Positions 1 through 5,295 of a stretch of DNA of 6,048 bases are shown here, in pieces. The DNA is from Acidobacteriota bacterium (lineage in GTDB: Bacteria; Acidobacteriota; Terriglobia; Terriglobales; Acidobacteriaceae), in assembly GCA_025353435.1 (NCBI GenBank), contig JANXQR010000006.1:1-6048 (forward strand), in the 5' to 3' direction. The notes below the pieces were generated by a model. It worked only from the letters and a program-made list of their open reading frames with translations, searched no databases and had not been told where the DNA came from. The position numbers and the translations under genes are program-made. Position 1 is the stretch's first letter. Each line of letters opens with the position of its first letter.

Positions 1-1189
1 GAATCTGCACGCAGCGGCGGTGGCGGTGCATGTCGCGAAAGCCGCCGATGTCCATGAGAATGTCAAAGCGTAGTGCGGCCCCGGCGTGGAACGCGCGCAG
101 AGCTTCATCGTGCCGGCCGCGATGGCGCAGGCCCACTTCAATAATTTCGTTAACCCGTGCCTCAGGAAGCCCTGCAACCACATCCCGAACCTGTCGGTAG
201 GAGTAATCACTGCCCCAATAAATCAGCGTAGCCGCCAGTTCGACTTCGAGCGTTTCCGTACGCTCCACCAGGTCGACCACCGGCGCGGGCGCAATGGGAA
301 CACCACCCATCACTTCCGCAGCAACCTGTTCGATGTCAGTGCGGGTCTTCATCAGATAGGCGTCGGGTTCGGCGTATTTCACCAGCGTCGGAGCGGTCCG
401 CACCTCGCGGGTCAGCATCTCCCCTGCACGTTCGCTGAGGCCCGGATCAATCTGCGCAATCTCCGTCACCAGGGCAGCACCCGCCTGCCCGCTCACGTTC
501 CATGCCGGACCGGTGGCGGCATCGCGAAGCTTGGCACCGAGTTCACGAATCTCCGCCGCAGGGTGCGACAGGAGCCGGGAAACCTGCGTTTCCAGCGTCC
601 GCGCGTTCACAATCTGCCCAAGCGAGGTGTTCGTAGCCAGCGGCAGCAGGTAGCGCGCCACGTCAAAAGCTCGCGCCTTGAGGGTTCGTTCGTATGCTTC
701 GGGCTTCATCGCTTCCGGACGGCCCACGCGCTCTCGCAACGCCCCAAGCACCGCAGCCGTCGTGCGCTGATACGCCGCGAACAGCCCATCCGCCGTTTCG
801 GCGTACAACTTGCCAGAAGCTGGATCGGAGCCAAAATCCGGAAAATACCAGCCCGACTTCATGAAATTCTGATAGCGCGTAGACCGCTCCTGCCCATCCC
901 AGCGCGTCTCATCCACAAGCACGATCGCCGCCAGCAGGCTCAGCCGCTCGACAGCAAACGCCACGTGAGCCAGATCGGCGATCGATCGATGCCCATACTG
1001 AAAGTAAAACGTGTTGAGGAACTGCTCAGCGCGCTGGGCACTGATCTCGGCCAGCGATTCGCGCATCGAAAGTGCTGAACGGGAGTATTTGGCCATGGCG
1101 TAGGCCAGAACCTCAGGATCGGCGCCGTGAACGGCATACACATCAGTTCGATTTTGGGCGCCGGTGGGGAGAAAAGTTTCGCTGGACAT
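1..1189 (-). CDS. ThyX-like tandem protein (FAD-dependent thymidylate synthase family), C-terminus cut by window edge
   Basis: The minus strand is open from an ATG at 1189 to the left edge, giving 396 residues with no stop; it is partial at the C-terminus. Residues about 40-110 resemble the first half of a ThyX fold: YGHRS at 65-69, then ADLAHVAFAVERLS, ending in ERSTRYQ at 101-107. This parallels the ThyX signature RHRxxSxNExSxRY, but the RHR triplet is not recognisable there. A second copy ends the visible part, with FDILMDIGGFRDMHRHRR at about 375-392, where RHR is present. Classical ThyX uses FADH2 and methylene-tetrahydrofolate to methylate dUMP, and is a single-domain protein of about 220-300 residues working as a homotetramer; this protein is much longer and looks duplicated. 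Whether it makes dTMP is uncertain. Upstream in-frame ATGs at 1219, 1234 and 1240 exist; 1189 is chosen because the following residues look family-like, but no strong ribosome site precedes any of them. The family call is confident, the function moderate. Confidence 0.85.
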   Translation of the reverse strand, partial: MSSETFLPTGAQNRTDVYAVHGADPEVLAYAMAKYSRSALSMRESLAEISAQRAEQFLNTFYFQYGHRSIADLAHVAFAVERLSLLAAIVLVDETRWDGQERSTRYQNFMKSGWYFPDFGSDPASGKLYAETADGLFAAYQRTTAAVLGALRERVGRPEAMKPEAYERTLKARAFDVARYLLPLATNTSLGQIVNARTLETQVSRLLSHPAAEIRELGAKLRDAATGPAWNVSGQAGAALVTEIAQIDPGLSERAGEMLTREVRTAPTLVKYAEPDAYLMKTRTDIEQVAAEVMGGVPIAPAPVVDLVERTETLEVELAATLIYWGSDYSYRQVRDVVAGLPEARVNEIIEVGLRHRGRHDEALRAFHAGAALRFDILMDIGGFRDMHRHRRCVQI

Positions 1190-1312
1190 GATTGAGGGCT
1201 CGCGACCAGAATACGGCATTGGAATCAATTGCATTTGCATTCGGACTGGTGCAGGATTGCTGGGGAAGATTACCCTCCTGTTGAATGATCGTGGGAATCG
1301 GGAGTAGGGGCC
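1190..1312. other. Divergent intergenic region between the ThyX-like and DUF2071 genes
   Basis: This 123-base spacer must hold the start signals of both outward-facing genes. I see no convincing -35/-10 pair on either strand. On the minus strand a TATTCT (plus-strand 1208-1213) could be a -10 box giving a leader of only about 12 bases for the start at 1189, but it lacks a good -35. An AGGAGG on the minus strand (plus-strand 1273-1278) has no start codon at usable distance. The minus-strand frame of the ThyX-like gene stays open through this spacer, so its N-terminus may begin up to 17 residues earlier. Confidence 0.4.
1301..1304 (+). promoter_or_regulatory. Ribosome binding site of the DUF2071 gene
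   Basis: GGAG lies 8 bases before the ATG at 1313. It decides this start over the in-frame ATG at 1376, which has no such site. Confidence 0.55.
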
Positions 1313-2125
1313 ATGCGGGAATTCCTGGTGAGAACGTCGCATCGACCGCGGCCACTGCCATCGGGCCGCTGGGTGATGACCCAGAAGTGGAACGATCTGC
1401 TGTTTGCCCACTGGCCGGTTCCGTCCCAAGTCATCGCGCCACTCATTCCAGACGGTTTACAGGTCGATACATACAATGGCTCGGCGTGGCTCGGAGTGGT
1501 CCCCTTCTGGATGGATCGCATCAAGTTTCGCGGCATTCCCACCATCCCGGGCGCACGCACTTTCCCTGAAATCAACCTCCGCACCTACGTCCGCGACCGG
1601 CTTACTGGAATACAAGGGGTCTTTTTTATTTCGCTTGATGCCGGAAATCTGCTCGGGGTGACCTTCGCGCGGATGTTTTTCAACCTGCCTTATTACTGGG
1701 CGGAGATGCATTGCGAGCAGCGCTCCGAGCGCGAGTTTGCCTACTACAGCCGGCGGCGAATGGCGTCTCAGCCAGTAGTCTTCAAGGCTCGTTACCGGGG
1801 ACTGGGACCCACCCGGAGACTGGCGGAAAGCCGCCCCGGAAGCCTGGAGTACTTCCTTACCGAGCGCTACTGCCTTTTCACGCGCGGGCGCGACGGCCAG
1901 CCCATGCGCGCCAACATCCACCACGTGCCGTGGCCGCTCGAAGAGGCGGAGGCGGAGATCGAGCAGAATGACCTTGCGTCGGCCGTCGGCATTCATTTGC
2001 CCGATATCCCACCAGTGCTGCACTACTCCCGCCGCCTTGCTGTGTACGTCTGGCAGCTTGAGCGCCTGCGCTCGGCGGTCGGGGCAAGCCGCGTTCCGGC
2101 TGCCGCGGCAGTTCCATCGACCTGA
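1313..2125 (+). CDS. DUF2071 family protein (YqjF-like)
   Basis: A 270-residue protein matching the YqjF/DUF2071 (COG3361) pattern along its length. An N-terminal HRPRPLP then W-M segment (10-22) leads into WNDLLFAHWPV (26-36), followed by PLIPDGLQVDTYNG (43-56), AWLGVVPF (58-65), FPEINLRTYV (84-93), GVFFISLDA (102-110), ARMFFNLPYYWAEM (119-132), a GSLEYFLTERYCLF block (176-189) and IHHVPWPL (202-209). The family is related in fold to acetoacetate decarboxylase-like proteins, but its biochemical role is not established, so no reaction is assigned. No signal peptide or clear membrane helix is visible; it is likely cytoplasmic. The ATG at 1313 is preferred over 1376 because GGAG precedes it by 8 bases and because the conserved HRP-PLP segment lies upstream of the second Met. 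The C-terminal tail (from about 255) is Ala/Val-rich and probably unstructured. It stands alone, divergent from the ThyX-like gene and convergent with the membrane-protein gene. Confidence 0.9.
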   Translation: MREFLVRTSHRPRPLPSGRWVMTQKWNDLLFAHWPVPSQVIAPLIPDGLQVDTYNGSAWLGVVPFWMDRIKFRGIPTIPGARTFPEINLRTYVRDRLTGIQGVFFISLDAGNLLGVTFARMFFNLPYYWAEMHCEQRSEREFAYYSRRRMASQPVVFKARYRGLGPTRRLAESRPGSLEYFLTERYCLFTRGRDGQPMRANIHHVPWPLEEAEAEIEQNDLASAVGIHLPDIPPVLHYSRRLAVYVWQLERLRSAVGASRVPAAAAVPST

Positions 2126-2180
2126 GACTCTTGCCTGCCGAACTTCCGCCCCGCGACGCTACTTTCCCGGGCAAATCGGC

Positions 2181-3245
2181 TCAGTGAATGACGATATCCA
2201 GCTCCCGCGCTTTTTGGTCGGAGAAGACCTTCCGCCCCAACAGCACGAAGCCCACTAGCGCGATCACGTCAAAGATCATCACCGCAATCAGGTCGGGCTT
2301 GGGCCAGCTCGAGGCGGTCATGTAGGGAGTCGTCATGCAGGACAGGGTCGCGCCAAAGCTGGCCCACCAGCGATGAATGGCGCTCCATGATCGCCGTGAA
2401 GACCAGGCCACGAAGAGCGCCAATGCCACAATTGCCCACACAATCCCCAAAGCCAGGGCGGTCCAGAAAGGCTGAATTGGCTTGGGCACAAAGATCTGGC
2501 CGATCAGGTTGAACCACGCACCGCCCATCACGAATGCGACTCCGCCCACCAGCCATGCGGGAACGGTACGGCGTGAATGGTCCAACGAGGGCACTCCGAA
2601 CCCTCTCAAAAGGTATGCCAGCCCGATAAGCAGCCCGATGGACGCGAACCCGATGGCAAAGGCAAGAATGGGCGGACGATAGGGCGCCACATGCATCCGA
2701 GGAAGGGCCTGTTGGGTCCATCCATACCAGGCGATGCGGCAGCCAAGCAGGAAGAACACACAGGCCACTACCAGGCCTCGCGTGCGGAGCCATGGCTGAC
2801 GGCTGCGTTGGGGGAAGAACAGCTCCGTCAAATGGACCGGAACCACCACCACCCATACGCTCTCAAACCCAAGCATAAACAGGAGATAGACCAGGTTCAC
2901 GCCCCATACCCTGCCATAGTCGGCATGTGAGCCCGGGAAAGGCAGCGGCGCAAGAGAAGTCTGCTGAATGATGAACTCTTCCGCAATTGAAAGACCAAGT
3001 CCGAGCAGAAAAAGGCTCGTTGCTCCAGCGCGCCAACGCCGCGCGAGTTCGCGGCAAAGCAGCGCACCCACGCCCCAGACCATCACTTCGGGGATGTAGA
3101 CAAACAGCACGCTCAAGCGCGTTGAGCCGCTCAGGACCTCGCCAATGAACGGGGCCAGAAGAATCAGCGTCCAGATAGGCCCGGCAAACCTGGCGCCTTT
3201 TGAAGGCGCAGTAACCGCGATTTCTGAGTTGATTTTGGTCTCCAT
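2181..3245 (-). CDS. Uncharacterised polytopic membrane protein under PadR control
   Basis: A 354-residue, strongly hydrophobic protein that I do not recognise. By eye about nine or ten membrane helices: near residues 21-38, 44-62, 76-94, 113-138, 155-173, 191-213, 229-248, 259-281, possibly 295-311, and 317-336. Charged or polar residues stand out in or beside helices: a CREL motif at 64-67, AEE at 88-90 in helix 3, and FES at 127-129 in helix 4. These could be functional, but no catalytic signature of a known transporter or enzyme is clear; it lacks ABC, MFS or CPBP (EExxxR) motifs. The frame is open further upstream to 3473, but ATG 3245 is chosen because AAAGGA precedes it by 6 bases and because the upstream stretch is hydrophilic and overlaps the PadR gene. 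The gene begins 2 bases after the PadR stop, so the two are co-transcribed and probably translationally coupled. It is presumably an inner-membrane effector whose amount is set by the PadR repressor. Confidence 0.85.
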   Translation of the reverse strand: METKINSEIAVTAPSKGARFAGPIWTLILLAPFIGEVLSGSTRLSVLFVYIPEVMVWGVGALLCRELARRWRAGATSLFLLGLGLSIAEEFIIQQTSLAPLPFPGSHADYGRVWGVNLVYLLFMLGFESVWVVVVPVHLTELFFPQRSRQPWLRTRGLVVACVFFLLGCRIAWYGWTQQALPRMHVAPYRPPILAFAIGFASIGLLIGLAYLLRGFGVPSLDHSRRTVPAWLVGGVAFVMGGAWFNLIGQIFVPKPIQPFWTALALGIVWAIVALALFVAWSSRRSWSAIHRWWASFGATLSCMTTPYMTASSWPKPDLIAVMIFDVIALVGFVLLGRKVFSDQKARELDIVIH

Positions 3246-3247
3246 GA

Positions 3248-3865
3248 TCAATCCTTTCCGTTGCCGGCCGCCTGCCGGCTGGCTGCAGCGCCTTTCAACA
3301 GGTATTCGGTGTTCCACGTGAGCTTCCCGGCCCTGACATCCACTTCCAGGCTGCCAACCCAGGCAAGCTCCGCCTTCAGCATTGCCAGCAGATACTCGCT
3401 TTCCACCAGGTTGATCCTCAGAACATGGGCCGAAGCGGCGGTCAGTCCGGCGATCAGGCCGTCGATCTGCCATTGCAGTCTCCGGCAGCGTTCCGCTAAC
3501 TGCAGTGCCGCTTCGTCAGGAGGAAGGTGGAGCAAGAAGCTCATTGCCGCCATGAACTCCGACGACTCCTGCCGCGGCGTCGAGATGATCCGCCGCAGTA
3601 CATCAAGGAGGCTTTCCGTTCCGGCCGGCGCAATCCGGTAGGTCGTGCGCTCGGGACGCCGGCCCTCGCGGCTGGTGTTCTCCACCTCGATCAGACCAGC
3701 GCGTTCCAGCCGGCCGATAGCGTGGTAGAGCGAGCCCCGCTTCAGGGCAAGAATCTCGTCCTTGTGTCTTTCCTTGAGCAACCGTTGCATCTGGTAGGGG
3801 TGCATCGGCGCTTCTCGAAGGAGCGCAAGCACCGCAATTTCCCAAATTCCGAATTCTTGAGTCAT
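3248..3865 (-). CDS. PadR family transcriptional regulator
   Basis: A 205-residue protein starting MTQEFGIWEIAVLALL. Residues about 8-80 form a PadR winged helix-turn-helix: the LALLREAPMHPYQM start (13-25), recognition segment RGSLYHAIGRLERAGLIE (43-60) and a wing with GRRPERTTYRIAPAG (68-82). Residues about 100-175 are helical (SSEFMAAMSFL, ERCRRLQWQIDGL, SEYLLAMLKAELAWV) and match the PadR/Vir-type C-terminal dimerisation region. PadR proteins usually act as ligand-released dimeric repressors of adjacent, often membrane-efflux, genes. It heads a two-gene operon with the membrane protein. A perfect palindrome overlaps its own start, which implies autorepression. The start is ambiguous: ATG 3865 (205 residues), ATG 3874 (208, adding MNY) or upstream to 3907. 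None has a Shine-Dalgarno sequence, and the predicted transcription start lies close to 3872-3874, so 3874 would be leaderless and 3865 nearly so. 3907 is unlikely because it lies inside the promoter. Confidence 0.93.
   Translation of the reverse strand: MTQEFGIWEIAVLALLREAPMHPYQMQRLLKERHKDEILALKRGSLYHAIGRLERAGLIEVENTSREGRRPERTTYRIAPAGTESLLDVLRRIISTPRQESSEFMAAMSFLLHLPPDEAALQLAERCRRLQWQIDGLIAGLTAASAHVLRINLVESEYLLAMLKAELAWVGSLEVDVRAGKLTWNTEYLLKGAAASRQAAGNGKD
3252..3257 (-). promoter_or_regulatory. Ribosome binding site of the membrane-protein gene, inside the PadR 3' end
   Basis: Minus-strand AAAGGA ends 6 bases before the ATG at 3245 and is formed by the last codons of the PadR gene. This placement fixes the start and supports coupled translation from one message. 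Confidence 0.7.
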
Positions 3866-3885
3866 ATAGTTCATATGAACTATAT
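3864..3885. promoter_or_regulatory. Perfect 22-bp palindrome, probable PadR operator
   Basis: The two 11-base arms, ATATAGTTCAT and ATGAACTATAT, are exact reverse complements with no spacer (centre between 3874 and 3875). The site covers the -10 box of the predicted promoter and the first codons of the PadR gene, so a bound dimer would block the polymerase. PadR proteins typically bind palindromes of about this size at their own promoters. That this PadR is the binder is inference from position. Confidence 0.8.
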
Positions 3886-3907
3886 CAAAGGAACTATACT
3901 GCCACAA
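3879..3907 (-). promoter_or_regulatory. Sigma-70-type promoter of the PadR-membrane protein operon
   Basis: On the minus strand, TTGTGG (plus 3902-3907) and TATAGT (plus 3879-3884) are separated by exactly 17 bases. The -10 box lies within the palindrome. Counting 7 bases on from the -10 box puts transcription start near 3872, at or just inside the first possible ATG (3874), so the leader would be absent or a few bases long. Confidence 0.6.
3891..3898 (-). repeat. Additional operator half-site
   Basis: A third copy of the octamer TATAGTTC (minus strand). The other two, at 3865-3872 (plus) and 3877-3884 (minus), form the palindrome. It repeats the 3877 half in the same orientation 14 bases further upstream, inside the promoter spacer. 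It may extend the repressor footprint or bind a second dimer. Confidence 0.5.
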
Positions 3908-3944
3908 GAGGAAATTCTGCGATCCCGCAAATAAACAACGAAAT

Positions 3945-3962
3945 GGACCTCAATAGGGGTCC
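3945..3962 (-). terminator. Weak possible terminator downstream of the FkbM gene
   Basis: On the minus strand GGACC and GGTCC can pair around an 8-base loop, and the stem is followed by a T-rich stretch (ATTTCGTTGTTTATTT). The stem is only 5 bp and the T tract is interrupted, so this is at best a weak intrinsic terminator separating the FkbM gene from the PadR operon. Confidence 0.3.
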
Positions 3963-3995
3963 GGGACCGGCTTTAAATGTCGGCCTTCGGAACGC

Positions 3996-4012
3996 TACGG
4001 ACCGCATCCGTA
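3996..4012 (-). repeat. Short inverted repeat in the FkbM-PadR spacer
   Basis: TACGGA and TCCGTA form a 6-bp stem with a 5-base loop. It lies in the 185-base spacer after the FkbM stop codon. No T run follows, so it is not a classical terminator; an mRNA 3' stabiliser is possible. Confidence 0.35.
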
Positions 4013-4065
4013 AGCCCGACTCGATGAGAGTGGGATCGATGGCAAATCTTGAGCGAAGAATCGCG

Positions 4066-4092
4066 CCCGTCACGGGGTCGATCGAAGATCGA
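4066..4092 (-). repeat. Two adjacent hairpins directly after the FkbM stop codon
   Basis: Immediately past the stop codon, TCGATC-TTC-GATCGA (plus 4078-4092) can fold into a 6-bp stem with a 3-base loop, followed by CCCG-TGA-CGGG (plus 4066-4076). Neither has a following T tract. They may protect the 3' end of the mRNA or assist termination. Confidence 0.4.
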
Positions 4093-4848
4093 TTATTGGG
4101 CGTGTGGACGAGCGAATACGCCTTCAATTTGCAGGCAATGCCCAGACACACGATCCACGAAGACGGGATCGAAGCTGACGGGCAGGAAGCCCATGCTTTC
4201 GAACAATGCAAGCATTTCAGGGAACAGCAACTGCCCCTCGTAGAGCGGCACAAACGAGAGTTCGCATTCAATTACCTGGACGCGAGGCAGTGTTTCTATA
4301 GCACCGCGAAGCACAAGATGCTCAAAGCCTTGAACATCCATCTTGAGCATCAGAGTCTGGTTAGGGCCAACAACATCCCTGGCGGCGCTGTCCAGGGTCT
4401 TAACAGAAATCTGCTCCGCCGAAATGTACTCAATCTCCGGAGCGCTCTCTCTATGCGCATCAAGCATGGGCATCAACGAACTTGACATACCCGAGTTGGA
4501 AGCTACGTTGATCGAAGCCACACCATCTTCAGCACCGAGGACGAAATTAAAGGCGATCCAATTCGTATCCGCAGCGGCTCGCCTTGACAAGTCTTTGAAT
4601 GCGGCACTTGTCGGCTCGAAGGAGATGATTTTGCCTTCAAAGCCCCAGGCACGAAGGGAGGCACCGTAGCCGCCAATGTTGCCTCCAACGTCGAAAACGG
4701 TCTGGATTCCGTGGTACCGCAGGATGCCGGCGAGCCGCGAACCGGCAGGATCGACTAGCGATTTCATTCGTTCCGTACGCACTATCTGAAAACCAGCCGC
4801 TTGCGCGGCCGCGTGCACACCTTTTTTCATAGATTCGTAAAGGGTCAT
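4093..4848 (-). CDS. FkbM family SAM-dependent methyltransferase
   Basis: A 251-residue protein with the FkbM-type Rossmann methyltransferase layout. The SAM-binding motif I is VFDVGGNIGGYG (51-62; family consensus DVGAN-G-Y). Then come IISFEPTSAAF (74-84, acidic residue of motif II), LGAEDG (104-109), LMLKMDVQGFEHLVLRGA (166-183, the hallmark K-DVQG-E block), IECELSFVPLYEGQ (193-206) and a C-terminal FPEMLALFESMGF (209-221). FkbM relatives transfer methyl groups from SAM to hydroxyls, often on sugars of exopolysaccharides, O-antigens or glycolipids; the exact acceptor is unknown here. The enzyme is probably cytoplasmic. The start at 4848 is preferred because AAGGA precedes it by 7 bases. A TTG at 4941 would add 31 residues but has no usable ribosome site. 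It is divergent from a polysaccharide flippase gene, which supports a role in surface-glycan decoration. Length is normal for the family. Confidence 0.93.
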   Translation of the reverse strand: MTLYESMKKGVHAAAQAAGFQIVRTERMKSLVDPAGSRLAGILRYHGIQTVFDVGGNIGGYGASLRAWGFEGKIISFEPTSAAFKDLSRRAAADTNWIAFNFVLGAEDGVASINVASNSGMSSSLMPMLDAHRESAPEIEYISAEQISVKTLDSAARDVVGPNQTLMLKMDVQGFEHLVLRGAIETLPRVQVIECELSFVPLYEGQLLFPEMLALFESMGFLPVSFDPVFVDRVSGHCLQIEGVFARPHAQ

Positions 4849-4855
4849 CAAAATA

Positions 4856-4860
4856 TCCTT
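4856..4860 (-). promoter_or_regulatory. Ribosome binding site of the FkbM gene
   Basis: Minus-strand AAGGA, within a longer GGAAGGA, stands 7 bases before the ATG at 4848. It fixes this start over the upstream TTG at 4941. Confidence 0.65.
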
Positions 4861-5191
4861 CCATCTGATTTGAAGGGACGGGGAGAGAATAGACCTGAAT
4901 CCGTGTTCCAAGTAGTGGCGAATCGACGTCAAGCCTGTCAACTCCTGCGAGATGCTGGCAGGACTCCAGTCGAAAACAATGGGGTCGCAACTTCAACCAT
5001 GATAATCGAGTTCGGGTCGGTGGATTTCATCTTGAACCACCGGCTCGGCGTCATGTTTCTTCAACGCGGAAGCGCAATCGATTAGAGTAGAAACTGGATG
5101 GCCGATCCACACATCCGTAGCCGATTGCGTTGAAACGGGACGGGAGACCTGGCGGTTTCGCAGCATCTCGGCCTTCCCTGGATCTCGTTGA

Positions 5192-5205
5192 CCGGCATTT
5201 GCCGG
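5192..5205. repeat. Short perfect inverted repeat upstream of the flippase gene
   Basis: CCGGCA-TT-TGCCGG, two exact 6-base arms around 2 bases, lies about 90 bases before the flippase start. It could be a regulator site or a small RNA hairpin; the sequence alone does not decide. Confidence 0.3.
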
Positions 5206-5283
5206 AAGAGGCGCGCAGCTTCCCGGTGCGTCCATCAGAAACTACATTGCGACGGGACTCAAGGCAGCGAAGGCGTCATCCAT

Positions 5284-5287
5284 GGAG
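5284..5287 (+). promoter_or_regulatory. Ribosome binding site supporting the TTG start of the flippase gene
   Basis: GGAG is followed by 8 bases and then TTG at 5296. The ATGs closest to it (5282, 5291) are out of frame and stop after about ten codons. The first in-frame ATG (5377) lies within the first membrane helix and has no such site. Confidence 0.6.
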
Positions 5288-5295
5288 AAGATGAT

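Larger units (their letters stand above)
4849..5295. other. 447-base gene-poor divergent region between the FkbM and flippase genes
   Basis: No convincing protein gene lies here. Two small minus-strand frames are visible. ATG 5166 to the stop at 4993 (57 codons) has AAGG 5 bases upstream. ATG 5054 to the stop at 4938 (38 codons) ends overlapping the alternative TTG start of the FkbM frame. Neither encodes a recognisable product. A perfect minus-strand TTGACA (plus 4936-4941) is a good -35 box for FkbM, but the matching -10 is poor. An inverted repeat CGGTGG/CCACCG spans 5018-5042 with a 13-base loop. No clear promoter for the flippase was found. The region may be regulatory, a long 5' leader, or decayed sequence. 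Confidence 0.5.

Noticed and set aside
975..990. GATC-rich repeat (gcgatcgatcgatg)
   Set aside because: It lies within the ThyX-like coding sequence and encodes the ordinary residues HRSIAD of the conserved YGHRS region.
86..1078. Long plus-strand open frame of 330 codons
   Set aside because: It lies antisense to the ThyX-like gene; its product is Arg/His/Pro-rich with no family resemblance, while the minus frame gives clear motifs.
1457..2023. Minus-strand open frame of 188 codons
   Set aside because: Antisense to the DUF2071 gene, which has clear family motifs.
2126..2180. Possible bidirectional terminator between the convergent DUF2071 and membrane-protein genes
   Set aside because: Only long-loop pairings (GCCGA with TCGGC) are available and there is no T tract on either strand.
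2269..2856. Minus-strand open frame of 195 codons in another frame of the membrane-protein gene
   Set aside because: A shifted-frame shadow: the in-frame product shows regular membrane helices, this one is irregular and Pro/Arg-rich.
3246..3473. N-terminal extension of the membrane protein up to 3473
   Set aside because: The stretch is hydrophilic and overlaps the PadR coding sequence; ATG 3245 has a good ribosome site directly after the PadR stop.
3943..4485. Plus-strand open frame of 180 codons
   Set aside because: Mostly antisense to the FkbM gene; no recognisable domain and no ribosome site.
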